Positions 17,888 through 28,154 of a DNA stretch of 64,000 nt are shown piece after piece. The notes beneath the pieces were generated by a model. The model was given only the letters and a program-made list of their open reading frames with translations. It was not told where the DNA came from and searched no databases. The position numbers were made by a program, and so were the translations under genes. Origin of the DNA: Pseudoxanthobacter soli DSM 19599 (GTDB lineage: Bacteria; Pseudomonadota; Alphaproteobacteria; Rhizobiales; Segnochrobactraceae). How positions within the stretch are numbered: position 1 is the stretch's first letter; each line of letters starts with the position of its first letter. The stretch spans positions 124,001-188,000 of the forward strand of contig NZ_FRXO01000006.1 of assembly GCF_900148505.1 (NCBI RefSeq), read 5' to 3'.

Positions 17888-18420
17888 TTCACTCTCCGCA
17901 GGGTGGCTGCGCCCGTCTCCCGCGGGCTTCCCTGCATGTCTTCGGACAAGGCCAGATGCAGCCGCTGGCGCGCCCGCGACAGGCGCGACATCACCGTTCC
18001 GATGGGCACGCCCAGAACGCCCGCCGTCTCCGCATAGGAAAGATCCTCCACCGCCACCAGCAGAATCACCGCGCGCTGGTCCTCGGGAAGGCGGGACAAG
18101 GCCGTCATCACGTCGCGATAGTGCAGGCCGCTTTCCTGGGTCGCAGGATGGGCGACGTCGATCTCGCCGGCGTCCTCGACCGGAACGCTGCGCCGCCGCG
18201 CGGCCTGCCTCATGCCGTTGATGGCGAGGTTGTGCAGGATGGTGAAGAGCCAGGCGCGCGGCTCGGTCCCGTCGCGCCGCCGGTGCCAGTTGCGGATCGC
18301 CCGTTCCAGGCAGTCCTGCACCAGATCGTCGGCCTCCGCGCGGTTGCGCACGAGCGCGCGCGCATAGCGGCGAAGCGCCGGGATGAGCGGCTCGATCTGG
18401 CGCAGCATATCCGTTGTCAT
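17884..18420 (-). CDS. ECF RNA polymerase sigma factor
   Basis: 178 residues. Region 2 is about residues 10-80 (RYARALVRNRAEADDLVQDC, then RAWLFTILHNLAIN). Region 4 is about residues 110-165 (LSRLPEDQRAVILLVAVEDL, then YAETAGVLGVPIGTVMSRLSRAR). There is no region 3. It is cotranscribed with catalase and cytochrome b561 upstream and its anti-sigma downstream, so it probably drives its own operon in response to oxidants. Confidence 0.95.
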   Translation of the reverse strand: MTTDMLRQIEPLIPALRRYARALVRNRAEADDLVQDCLERAIRNWHRRRDGTEPRAWLFTILHNLAINGMRQAARRRSVPVEDAGEIDVAHPATQESGLHYRDVMTALSRLPEDQRAVILLVAVEDLSYAETAGVLGVPIGTVMSRLSRARQRLHLALSEDMQGSPRETGAATLRRVK

Positions 18421-18453
18421 GACGGCATCATCGCGCTTTCCCGCGCCGGAGGT

Positions 18454-19050
18454 CTATCCCTGCGCCGGCCCGGCCTTCGAACGGCGCGCGGTATGACTTG
18501 CGAGCGGCACGGGCGCCATGCTGGCGAACACCCCGTCGCGGAACACGAGGCCATGCAGGAGCGCGGCGCCGATATGGGCGAGGAGGGTGAGGAAAAGCAC
18601 CGCAGCGAGCACCGTGTGTCCGGTTCGCAGCCACGCGAACAACATGTCATTCTGCGGCAGGATCGGCGGCAGCACAAACGCGCCGTACATCACCACGGGA
18701 TAGCGCGCCGCAGACAGCATTCCCCACCCGACAAGAGGCACGGCGAACATCAGCCCGTAGAGCAGGATGTGGGAGCTGTGGGCGGCGAACCGCAGCAGCG
18801 CAGGCATGTCGCCCGGCAGTGGGGGCGGCGGATTGAGCCGCCGGTTCGCCAGCCTGACCGCCGCGAGCACGAGGATGGCGATGCCGAGCGGCCGGTGAAC
18901 GGACAGGAGCCAGTGATAATCCGCGACGGAAGCCACCATGCCGATGCCGATGAACAGCATCGCGATGATAATCACGGCCATCAGCCAGTGCAGAACGCGG
19001 GAGAGCACCGGAAAGCGCGGCGGTGTCGGGGTTTGCTCGATCATGGTCAT
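18454..19050 (-). CDS. Cytochrome b561 (di-heme inner-membrane electron carrier)
   Basis: 198 residues, four transmembrane helices. Candidate heme-ligand histidines appear in VLHWLMAV, VHRPLGIA, AAHSSHILLYG and RTGHTVLAA/LLAHIGAAL. It should pass electrons from quinol to a periplasmic acceptor. The ATG at 19050 overlaps the stop of the catalase gene (ATGA), which fixes this start over the ATG at 19044. The coupling suggests it supplies electrons to the periplasmic catalase-like peroxidase. Confidence 0.92.
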   Translation of the reverse strand: MTMIEQTPTPPRFPVLSRVLHWLMAVIIIAMLFIGIGMVASVADYHWLLSVHRPLGIAILVLAAVRLANRRLNPPPPLPGDMPALLRFAAHSSHILLYGLMFAVPLVGWGMLSAARYPVVMYGAFVLPPILPQNDMLFAWLRTGHTVLAAVLFLTLLAHIGAALLHGLVFRDGVFASMAPVPLASHTARRSKAGPAQG

Positions 19051-20144
19051 GTCCCGCTCCGGTGGTCTGGAAACTGCACTTCGCTCGGCGTCTTCGCCTC
19101 GCCTGCCCGGCGGGTGAACGAGGTCGAGTAGGCGGCCGAACGGGCGCTGAGCAGGGGATCGTCCGAGGGCGCAATTCCGGACGGCAGCACGAGCGGATCG
19201 AAATTGACGTCGCGGCAGTTGCCGGGTCCTTCGGCCTCGATGTGGTCGATGACCAGCGTGCCGACGTCGACGTGTTCGCGATCGTCCGGCCAGGGCTGCG
19301 TCGCATCGCCGGTGGGATCGCCGGGCTGGCCGACCGTCACCATCAGATGCCACCGCACGGGACCCTTCGCGATCCGCGCCGCCAGCGCATCGAACAGATA
19401 GTTCCGGTCGTCGCCGGTGGGTGCGGCGCGCGGCGCGGCCGGCACGAAGGGGTCCTTCGCCACCATCGACCAGCGCACCGGCGTCGAGGTTCCGGCGGCG
19501 TTCACGAAACGGAACGCGTCGAGGCTGTTATAGCTCGCATTCGCGAACCCGTCGGAGAACGGCCGGGCCTTGATGCGCTGCACCGCCTCCGCGGCCTCCG
19601 GATGCGCGCCGAAGAACGCCTTCAGTGCCGCCGGGTCCGGCTTTCCGGTCGCTGGGTCGGGCCGGGAGGCAAGCAGTTGCTCCTCGAATCCCGCCGGCGT
19701 GCGCACCGGGAAGACCGGGATGTCGTTCATGCCCGTGCGCCATTCCTCGCCGCCGGGGAGGTGGAACGCGAGGGCGAGGCTGCGCACCTCCGTCTCGCTG
19801 TCCGGCACGAAGGGTCTGCCGACCGCCACGGCGAACCGGCCCGTCACCGGTGTCGTGCCGCTGCGGAACACCGATGCGCTGGAAAGCCGCGTTCCGGCGC
19901 CGTTCGCCTCGAAGGCACCGGCGATGCAGACGCCCTTGGCGTGGTTTCGCCGGAAGCCCGGATGAACGCCGTTGAGGCTCTCGAAGGTATCGATGAGGCG
20001 CGCCTGCGTCAGGCGGCCGGGCGAGAGGAAGCCCCCGGCGAACGCGAGGCCGACGGTGAGCACGCCGGCGACACCCGCGGCGGCAAGAACGCCGCCGACG
20101 AGGCGGGGGCCCGGCGGCCACAGCCGATATCTGTCTTGTTGCAT
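19047..20144 (-). CDS. Periplasmic catalase-family peroxidase (SrpA-like)
   Basis: 365 residues, short for a catalase but normal for the SrpA-like group. An N-terminal signal anchor lies at about residues 13-40. The distal catalytic His is in the conserved HAKG motif (RRNHAKGVCIAG, about residue 68) and the paired Asn in YNSLDAFRF. The usual C-terminal catalase domains are missing, as in the group. Members are heme peroxidases of low catalase activity. First gene of the catalase-cytochrome b561-sigma-anti-sigma operon. Confidence 0.9.
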   Translation of the reverse strand: MQQDRYRLWPPGPRLVGGVLAAAGVAGVLTVGLAFAGGFLSPGRLTQARLIDTFESLNGVHPGFRRNHAKGVCIAGAFEANGAGTRLSSASVFRSGTTPVTGRFAVAVGRPFVPDSETEVRSLALAFHLPGGEEWRTGMNDIPVFPVRTPAGFEEQLLASRPDPATGKPDPAALKAFFGAHPEAAEAVQRIKARPFSDGFANASYNSLDAFRFVNAAGTSTPVRWSMVAKDPFVPAAPRAAPTGDDRNYLFDALAARIAKGPVRWHLMVTVGQPGDPTGDATQPWPDDREHVDVGTLVIDHIEAEGPGNCRDVNFDPLVLPSGIAPSDDPLLSARSAAYSTSFTRRAGEAKTPSEVQFPDHRSGT

Positions 20145-20182
20145 CGAAAGCCTCGCGCCCGTTCCGGTGATGTCGTCATGAG

Positions 20183-20211
20183 GATCGACACCGGGCGCGC
20201 GGCTTTATTCC
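20183..20211 (-). promoter_or_regulatory. Candidate ECF-type promoter of the catalase operon
   Basis: On the minus strand GGAATAAA (20211-20204) is followed after 15 nt by TCGATC (20188-20183), about 40 bp upstream of the catalase start. GGAATA-type -35 elements are typical of ECF sigma factors. This would let the downstream sigma factor control its own operon. Motif match by eye only. Confidence 0.35.
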
Positions 20212-20262
20212 GCCTCCGCACGGAATTTTCTGCAAGGCCTTTCCGTCTCGGCCGGATCCGGC

Positions 20263-20466
20263 TCAGCCGAACGCGGCACCGGGCTTCACGCCGAGCTTCT
20301 TCAGGATGATCGCCAGCGGGCAGAAGCCGGTCAGCGACGCCTGCATCAGGTTGAGGCCGACGAACGCGGCGAGCAGCAACCACCACGGGCTGAAGGCCCA
20401 GGCGAGGCCGAGACTGACGAGGATCATGAAGCCGGCGAACAGTAGGACGGCGCGGTCTATGGTCAT
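20263..20466 (-). CDS. DUF2892 (YgaP-type) small inner-membrane protein
   Basis: 67 residues, two transmembrane helices (about 7-24 and 28-48) and the family hallmark LTGFCPLAIILKKLGVK. AGAGGA lies 8 nt before the ATG. DUF2892 proteins are often encoded with sulfide/persulfide genes or fused to rhodanese. It diverges from the BigR-like regulator and probably shares its operator. Confidence 0.9.
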   Translation of the reverse strand: MTIDRAVLLFAGFMILVSLGLAWAFSPWWLLLAAFVGLNLMQASLTGFCPLAIILKKLGVKPGAAFG

Positions 20467-20560
20467 GGCGGAGTTCCTCTTGAGGGCAAGGGCGGCCGGC
20501 CGGGAAACGATGGCTGTGAACGATCACCCGGATTGCTTGTGCCGCATTGCCATTCCGGGC

Positions 20561-20598
20561 TTGATCATATCCATAATTCTCGTATATACGCAATTATG
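20561..20598 (+). promoter_or_regulatory. BigR-type operator overlapping divergent promoters and the bigR start codon
   Basis: CATAATT (20572-20578) and AATTATG (20592-20598) are perfect inverted arms around the palindrome CGTATATACG (20581-20590). The right arm contains the bigR ATG. Rightward promoter: TTGATC (20561-20566), 16 nt, TATATA (20583-20588). Leftward promoter: TTGCGT (20593-20588), 18 nt, TATGAT (20569-20564). A repressor bound here would block both. Confidence 0.65.
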
Positions 20599-20943
20599 AA
20601 ATTAAACGGTCACACCCTTTCCGGTCGTGCCGACGAGGCCGTGGCGCTGCTGCGGGCGCTCGCGAACCCGCATCGCCTGCTGATCCTCTGCCGGCTTGCG
20701 GAAGGCGAGCGGCCGGTCGGCGAACTGGCCGCCGAGATCGGTTGCCGCGAGGCCGTCGTCTCCCAGCATCTGGCGCTGCTGCGTCACGATGGGCTGGTCG
20801 CCGGCCGCCGCGAGGGAAAGACTATTCACTACCGTCTCGCCAGCCCGGCTGCGGCCGCCGTGCTGGAGGCGGTTCGGACCCGTTTCTGCCTGGAAACCGG
20901 CGACGGCCGGGAACCCCTGGTGTCCCCGCGGAAGGACCCGTGA
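20596..20943 (+). CDS. bigR: BigR/SqrR-like ArsR-family persulfide-sensing repressor
   Basis: 115 residues, winged-helix ArsR fold with recognition helix CREAVVSQHLALLRHDGLV. Cys32 (LLILCRL) and Cys98 (RTRFCLE) sit where the two sensing cysteines of BigR lie; in known BigR/SqrR these form a disulfide or polysulfide link when sulfide is high and release DNA. A third cysteine, Cys50, is extra. The start ATG 20596 lies inside the operator, has no Shine-Dalgarno sequence, and is close to the predicted transcription start, so the mRNA may be leaderless. The RND adaptor gene starts 1 bp after its stop. Confidence 0.85.
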   Translation: MKLNGHTLSGRADEAVALLRALANPHRLLILCRLAEGERPVGELAAEIGCREAVVSQHLALLRHDGLVAGRREGKTIHYRLASPAAAAVLEAVRTRFCLETGDGREPLVSPRKDP

Positions 20944-20944
20944 C

Positions 20945-22012
20945 ATGACGCTTCTCGACGACCACCAAATCCGTGCGGCGGCCCCGCCGGTTCGCGGGCG
21001 TTGCCGGTTCGCGCCCGCTCTGGTGCTGGCGCCGCTCGCCGTCGCGTCCCTCGGACTGACGGCCTGGACGAACGTGGCGACGGCCGCCGACATGGCGGTC
21101 GCGCCGGTGATGGTCAACGATCCGAAGGCCGTGTTTGCCACGGTCGAAAGTTCCAACGTCGTGCCGGCCCGTGCGCGGATCGGCGGCACGGTGACGGCGC
21201 TCAAGGTCAACCGGGGCGACATGGTTCGCGAGGGCGAGGTGATCGCCACCGTCACCGACGACAAGCTCGCCCTGCAGCTCGACGCGCTCGACGCCCAGAT
21301 CGAGGGGGCCAAGGCGGCGCTCGACAAGGCGCAGCTCGACCAGGGCCGCATGGAGCGCCTGCGCCAGAGCGGCACGGTTTCGCAGGCCCAGCAGGATGCC
21401 GCCCGCACGGCCGTCGATGTCGCCGCCACGACCCTCGCGGCACGCACGGCGGAGCGCGCCGTCGTGGCGCAGCAGCAGGCGGAAGGCCAGATCCGGGCAC
21501 CTGCCACTGGCCGGGTGCTGACGGTACCCGTCACCGTCGGCTCCGTGCTGCTGGCCGGAGAGGCGGTGGCGACGGTCGCCGAGGGCAACTATGTGCTGCG
21601 TCTTCGCCTGCCGGAAACCCACGCCCACACGCTGAACGTGGGCGACCAGGTTCGTATCGACGGCGCCGACCTCGGCGAACACGTCGCCGCGTCCGGCCGC
21701 ATCACGCTGATCTATCCCCAGGTCGAGGATGGCCGCGTCATCGCGGATGCGGCTGTCGACGGGCTCGGCGACTATTTCGTCGGCGAGCGCGTGCGCGTCT
21801 GGGTGCCCGGCGACCAGCGCCCGGCGTTCGTGGTGCCGGCCGGCGCGCTGACCACGCGTTTCGGCATCGATTATCTCACCGTGCGGACGCCCGACGGCAC
21901 CGCGATGAGCGTGCCCGTTCAGCCCGGACGTCCCCTGCCGCGCCCCGGCCTTCCCGATGGCATCGAGATCCTGTCCGGCCTCCAGGCCGGCGACGTGGTG
22001 GTGACGCCGTGA
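20945..22012 (+). CDS. RND efflux periplasmic adaptor (HlyD/MFP family)
   Basis: 355 residues. N-terminal signal or anchor (about 23-48), biotinyl-lipoyl-like motif (ARIGGTVTALKVNRGDMVREGEVIATV), a short alpha-hairpin (about 97-175), then beta-barrel and membrane-proximal domains. It bridges the inner-membrane RND pump to an outer-membrane channel, but no channel gene is present nearby. Start ATG 20945 is just after bigR, and the stop overlaps the pump start (GTGA, 22009-22012). Confidence 0.9.
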   Translation: MTLLDDHQIRAAAPPVRGRCRFAPALVLAPLAVASLGLTAWTNVATAADMAVAPVMVNDPKAVFATVESSNVVPARARIGGTVTALKVNRGDMVREGEVIATVTDDKLALQLDALDAQIEGAKAALDKAQLDQGRMERLRQSGTVSQAQQDAARTAVDVAATTLAARTAERAVVAQQQAEGQIRAPATGRVLTVPVTVGSVLLAGEAVATVAEGNYVLRLRLPETHAHTLNVGDQVRIDGADLGEHVAASGRITLIYPQVEDGRVIADAAVDGLGDYFVGERVRVWVPGDQRPAFVVPAGALTTRFGIDYLTVRTPDGTAMSVPVQPGRPLPRPGLPDGIEILSGLQAGDVVVTP

Positions 22013-25000
22013 CCGCTCCCAACGACACACCGCGCGGGCCGGAGCCGATCGCGCCCACCCGCCCGCTCGGTCTCTCCGGCCACCTCACCCGCGCGACGAT
22101 CCGCTCGCCGCTGACGCCGCTGTTCCTGCTGGCGTCGCTCGCGATGGGGCTCCTGGCACTCATGGCGATCCCGCGGGAGGAGGAGCCGCAGATCTCGGTG
22201 CCGATGGTCGACATCGTCGTCCAGGCTGACGGCCTCAAGGCGGCCGATGCCGTGGAACTCGTGACGAAGCCGCTCGAGACCATCGTCAAGGCCATCGACA
22301 ATGTCGAGCACGTCTACAGCCAGACGGTCGACGACAAGGTCATGGTCACCGCCCGGTTCGATGTCGGCACCAATGCCGACGACGCGATCCTGCGCGTCCA
22401 CGAGAAGATCCGCGCCAATATCGACCGGCTGCCGCTCGGCATTCCCGAGCCGCTGATCGTGGGGCGCGGCATCAACGACGTCCCGATCGTGGTGTTCACG
22501 CTGTCGCCGAAGGCAGACGCCGCGGACCACTGGAACGATGCCGCCCTCTATCAGCTTGCCGACGAACTGAAATCGGAACTCGCCAAGGTCGACAATGCCG
22601 GCCTCAGCTTCGTGGCCGGCGGGCGGGCGCCCGAAATCCGCGTGGAGCCGGACCCGGAGAAACTGGCGCTCTACGGTGTCACGCTCCAGCAACTGCTCGC
22701 CAAGATCCAGGGCGCCAACCGCTCGTTCGTCGCCGGCCCCGTTCGCGATACTGGCCAGACGCGCACGCTCGTCGCCGGCCAGACGCTGTCGGGCGTGCCC
22801 GATATCGGCCTCCTTCTCGTCACGACGCGCGACGGCCGGCCGGTCTATGTGCGCGATCTCGCCACCGTCGTCGCCGCGCCCGCGCCGGACGACAGCCGCG
22901 TGCAGCGCATCGCGCGCGACAAAGATGGCCAGTGGCTCACGGCACCGGCCGTCAGCGTGGCCATCGCCAAGCGCGCCGGGGCCAATGCCGTCGTGGTGGC
23001 AGAGGCGCTGCGCGATCGCGTCGAGAGCCTGAAGGGCCGCCTGATCCCCGACGACATCACCGTCTCGGTGTCGCGCGACTACGGCGACACGGCTAACGAG
23101 AAGGCGAACGAACTCCTGTTCCACCTCGCGCTCGCGACGGTTTCCATCGTCATCCTGATCGCGGTCGCCATCGGATGGCGCGAGGCCTCCGTCACGCTGG
23201 TGGTGATCCCGACGACGATCCTGCTGACGCTGTTCGCGGCCCTGATCATGGGATACACCATCAACCGCGTCAGCCTGTTCGCGCTGATCTTCTCGATCGG
23301 CATCCTCGTCGACGACGCCATCGTCGTGGTGGAGAACATCGCCCGCCACTGGGGCATGCGCGACGGGCGCAACCGCGTGACCGCGGCCGTGGAAGCCGTG
23401 GCGGAGGTGGGCAATCCCACCGTCGTCGCCACCCTCACCGTCATCGCCGCCCTGCTGCCGATGCTGTTCGTTTCCGGCATGATGGGGCCGTACATGGCGC
23501 CCATTCCGGTGAATGCCTCGGCGGCCATGGTGTTCTCGTTCTTCGTGGCGATGACGGTCGCGCCGTGGCTGATGCTGAAGCTCGCGCCGAAGAAGGCAGC
23601 GGGCGCTGCCGGGGGAGCCGGCGCCCATGGCCATGACGAGGGCCGGCTCGGCCGGCTCTATCGCCATGTCGCGGAGCCGCTGCTGAAGACGCGGACGCGG
23701 GCGTGGACCTTTCTCGCCCTCGTCGGCATCGCCACGGTCGCCTCGATGGCGCTGTTCTACACCCGCGACGTCACGGTGAAGCTGCTGCCGTTCGACAACA
23801 AGTCCGAGTTGAGCGTCACGCTGGACCTGCCGGAAGGGGCGAGCCTGGAGGATACGGAACGTTTCCTGACCGAGGCGGCGGCCGTCGCCGGAACGCTGCC
23901 GGAAACGCGCGCGATCGACCTCTATGCCGGCACGCCCGCGCCGTTCAACTTCAACGGTCTGGTGCGTCACGCCTATTTCCGCCAGTCGCCGGAACTCGGC
24001 GAACTCGCCCTGACGCTGGCCCCCAAGGCCGAGCGTGCGCGGCCGAGTCACCAGGTCGCGCTCGATCTGCGCGAGCGGCTTCTGAAGACCCTGAAACTGC
24101 CGGACGGCGCAAGCCTGAAGGTGGTCGAGGTTCCGCCCGGCCCGCCGGTGATGGCGACGCTGATCGCCGAGATCTACGGTCCCGATCCCGCCACCCGCCG
24201 CGCGGTGGCGGCGGAGGTGAAGAAAATCTTCCACGAGGTGCCGTTCATCGTCGACATCGACGATTCCATCGGCGACCCGCGCCCGCGGCTGCGGCTGGAG
24301 ATCGATCAGGACCGGCTGGAGTTCTTCGGCGTCGAGCAATCCGACGTCTACGACACCATCCGCGCGCTCGTCGGCGGACTGCCGGTCGGCTACTCGCATC
24401 GCGGCGACGGCCGCGACCCGATCGAGATCGTCGTCAGGCTGCCGAAGAACGATCTCGTCTGGAACGAGCGGCTGGCCTCGACCCCGGTCGCGGCGAACGC
24501 TCAGCCGGGCAACCGCTCGGTGGTGCAACTGGGTGACGTCGTGCGCGCAACCGTCGAGCAGGGCTCGCCGAACATCTACCGCCGGGACGGCCGCTTCACG
24601 GACATGGTGCAGGCCGAGCTCGCCGGTGCCTTCGAAGCGCCGGTCTACGGCATGATCGAGGTCGACAACCGCATCGAGGCCCACGACTGGGGCAGCCTGC
24701 CGAAACCGAAGATCGCGCTGCATGGCCAGCCGGCGGACGAATCCGTGCCGACATTGCTGTGGGACGGCGAATGGGAGGTGACCTGGGTCACGTTCCGCGA
24801 CATGGGCGGCGCGTTCATGGTGGCGCTCGTTGGCATCTATGTACTGGTGGTGGCGCAGTTCGGCTCGTTCAAGCTGCCGCTGGTCATCCTCGTGCCGGTG
24901 CCGCTCACCCTGGTCGGCATCCTGCTCGGCCACTGGGCGTTCCACGCCGCGTTCACCGCGACCTCGATGATCGGCTTCATCGCGCTCGCCGGCATCATCG

Positions 25001-25272
25001 TGCGCAATTCCATCCTGCTGGTGGACTTCATCCGCCACGGTGGCGGGGCAGGGCGGACACTGCATGACGTCGTCATCGAAGCCGGTGCGGTGCGCTTCAA
25101 GCCCATCCTGCTGACGGCGCTCGCGGCGATGATCGGCGCGGCGACGATCCTGTCCGACCCGATCTTCCAGGGGCTCGCGATCTCGCTGCTGTTCGGGCTG
25201 GCCTCGTCGACGCTGCTGACGGTGCTGGTGATCCCGGCGATCTACGTGGTCCTGCGCGACACCCGGGCGTGA
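22009..25272 (+). CDS. RND efflux pump (AcrB/HAE1-like)
   Basis: 1087 residues, inner membrane, twelve helices expected in two halves with large periplasmic loops. Proton-relay aspartates are in GILVDDAIVVVENIARH (Asp435, Asp436). The second half has TSMIGFIALAGIIVRNSILLVDF. Starts at GTG 22009, overlapping the adaptor stop. Expression under a BigR-like repressor suggests export of a sulfur-related toxic compound or of drugs modified by sulfide stress; the substrate is not deducible. Confidence 0.93.
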   Translation: MTAPNDTPRGPEPIAPTRPLGLSGHLTRATIRSPLTPLFLLASLAMGLLALMAIPREEEPQISVPMVDIVVQADGLKAADAVELVTKPLETIVKAIDNVEHVYSQTVDDKVMVTARFDVGTNADDAILRVHEKIRANIDRLPLGIPEPLIVGRGINDVPIVVFTLSPKADAADHWNDAALYQLADELKSELAKVDNAGLSFVAGGRAPEIRVEPDPEKLALYGVTLQQLLAKIQGANRSFVAGPVRDTGQTRTLVAGQTLSGVPDIGLLLVTTRDGRPVYVRDLATVVAAPAPDDSRVQRIARDKDGQWLTAPAVSVAIAKRAGANAVVVAEALRDRVESLKGRLIPDDITVSVSRDYGDTANEKANELLFHLALATVSIVILIAVAIGWREASVTLVVIPTTILLTLFAALIMGYTINRVSLFALIFSIGILVDDAIVVVENIARHWGMRDGRNRVTAAVEAVAEVGNPTVVATLTVIAALLPMLFVSGMMGPYMAPIPVNASAAMVFSFFVAMTVAPWLMLKLAPKKAAGAAGGAGAHGHDEGRLGRLYRHVAEPLLKTRTRAWTFLALVGIATVASMALFYTRDVTVKLLPFDNKSELSVTLDLPEGASLEDTERFLTEAAAVAGTLPETRAIDLYAGTPAPFNFNGLVRHAYFRQSPELGELALTLAPKAERARPSHQVALDLRERLLKTLKLPDGASLKVVEVPPGPPVMATLIAEIYGPDPATRRAVAAEVKKIFHEVPFIVDIDDSIGDPRPRLRLEIDQDRLEFFGVEQSDVYDTIRALVGGLPVGYSHRGDGRDPIEIVVRLPKNDLVWNERLASTPVAANAQPGNRSVVQLGDVVRATVEQGSPNIYRRDGRFTDMVQAELAGAFEAPVYGMIEVDNRIEAHDWGSLPKPKIALHGQPADESVPTLLWDGEWEVTWVTFRDMGGAFMVALVGIYVLVVAQFGSFKLPLVILVPVPLTLVGILLGHWAFHAAFTATSMIGFIALAGIIVRNSILLVDFIRHGGGAGRTLHDVVIEAGAVRFKPILLTALAAMIGAATILSDPIFQGLAISLLFGLASSTLLTVLVIPAIYVVLRDTRA

Positions 25273-25274
25273 TT

Positions 25275-25302
25275 GGGCGGCGGCGCGATGCCGCCGCTGC
25301 CC
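25275..25302 (+). terminator. Terminator-like hairpin between convergent operons
   Basis: GGGCGGCGGC (25275-25284) pairs with GCCGCC...GCCC (25290-25302) with a 3-nt bulge and a 5-nt loop. It follows the RND pump stop at once and precedes the end of the dipeptide-type ATPase gene on the other strand. No U-tract. Confidence 0.45.
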
Positions 25303-25315
25303 GGTTGACGGCCCT

Positions 25316-27036
<1,721 letters not shown>

Positions 27037-27040
<4 letters not shown>

Positions 27041-27981
27041 GAAAACACGATCCGCGGGAAATAGAACGACACCACCCAGTTCGGCATGTCGACGATCTCG
27101 CTGATGCGCAGGTCGCCGCAGACCGAGCAGAGCATGTAGGCATCGACCGGGGAGAGGCCGTGCTCGGCCGCCAGAAGGTCGATCATGCGCTTCACCGCTT
27201 CCCGCGCGCCGGTCATCAGATCGGGGCCGATGCCGGTGGTCACCTCGTAGCCGGCGGCGTCGAGATGGCGCGTCACCGGGCCGGGCGTGGTGAAGCGCGG
27301 GCTTTCGAGCCGCGCGCCCTTGACGAGCTCGATGGTCGCCTCGACGTCCATCCGGCTCTCGATGGCGGTGCCGCACACCTCGCCGTCGCCCTGGGCGGCG
27401 TGAGTGTCGCCGATCGAGAACAGCGCGCCGGGCACCTCGACGGGAAGATAGAGCGTCACGCCCTCGGTGATGTCGCGGATGTCGAGATTGCCGCCGACGC
27501 GGCGCGGCGGAACGATCGAATGCAGGCCCGGTTCGGCCGGCGCCACGCCGATGGTGCCTGCGAACGGCTTCAGCGGCACCCGGCCACCGGGGCCGTAGAG
27601 CGCCGGCGCCATCGAGGCGGCGTCATATTTCCACACATGAAGCGCCGGGTCGGTGAACTGGTCGGCGAGGAGGCCGAAGCCCGGGATGTTCGCCGTCCAG
27701 CCGATTCCGGAGGGAACGAACTTGCGGATCGTCACCTTCAGCGCGTCGCCCGGCTCGGCGCCATCGACGAACACCGGACCGGTGACCGGGTTGATCTTGC
27801 CGAAATCGAGCGTCTTCACGCTCTCCACCGTCGAGCCCTCGCCGAGTTGGCCGGCGGAGGAATCGGCGCACTCGAAGTGGATCGTCTCGCCGGGGCGGGC
27901 GGTCAGAACGGGGGTGAAGTCACGGTTCCAGCCGAAATGCTGGCTGGCGCGGTGGATCGTGTGGTTGCAGGCCACGCACAT
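27037..27981 (-). CDS. Acetamidase/formamidase family amidohydrolase
   Basis: 314 residues, the FmdA/AmdA fold. Family segments include [35 protein letters not shown] and the conserved [21 protein letters not shown]. It should release ammonia from short amides such as formamide or acetamide in the cytoplasm. It sits between the binding protein and the ATPase of a peptide-type importer, in an operon headed by amiC-amiR, which strongly supports amide use as nitrogen or carbon source. Confidence 0.92.
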
Positions 27982-28154
27982 GGTCGTGTTCTTTCGGCTG
28001 GAGCACGGGCCGGCCGGCGGGGCCGGCCGGGATCGCGGTCCGCGGGGGCCGCGTGCCGCGGGGCGCCCGCAGGCGGCCTCGCGGCAGGGGGTCGGAAAGC
28101 GTCGCCGCGGCCTTCAGGCTGCGGCGCGCGACCGGCCGTCAGTCCTTCGCGTCG

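Noticed and set aside
21919-25065. 1048-codon open frame on the minus strand opposite the RND pump
   Set aside because: A shadow of the well-conserved pump gene; composition extreme and no domains.
28000-28140. Possible structured RNA in the GC-rich gap between amidase and binding protein
   Set aside because: Only GC-rich palindromes (CCGGCC-type) are visible; no conserved riboswitch pattern could be recognised.
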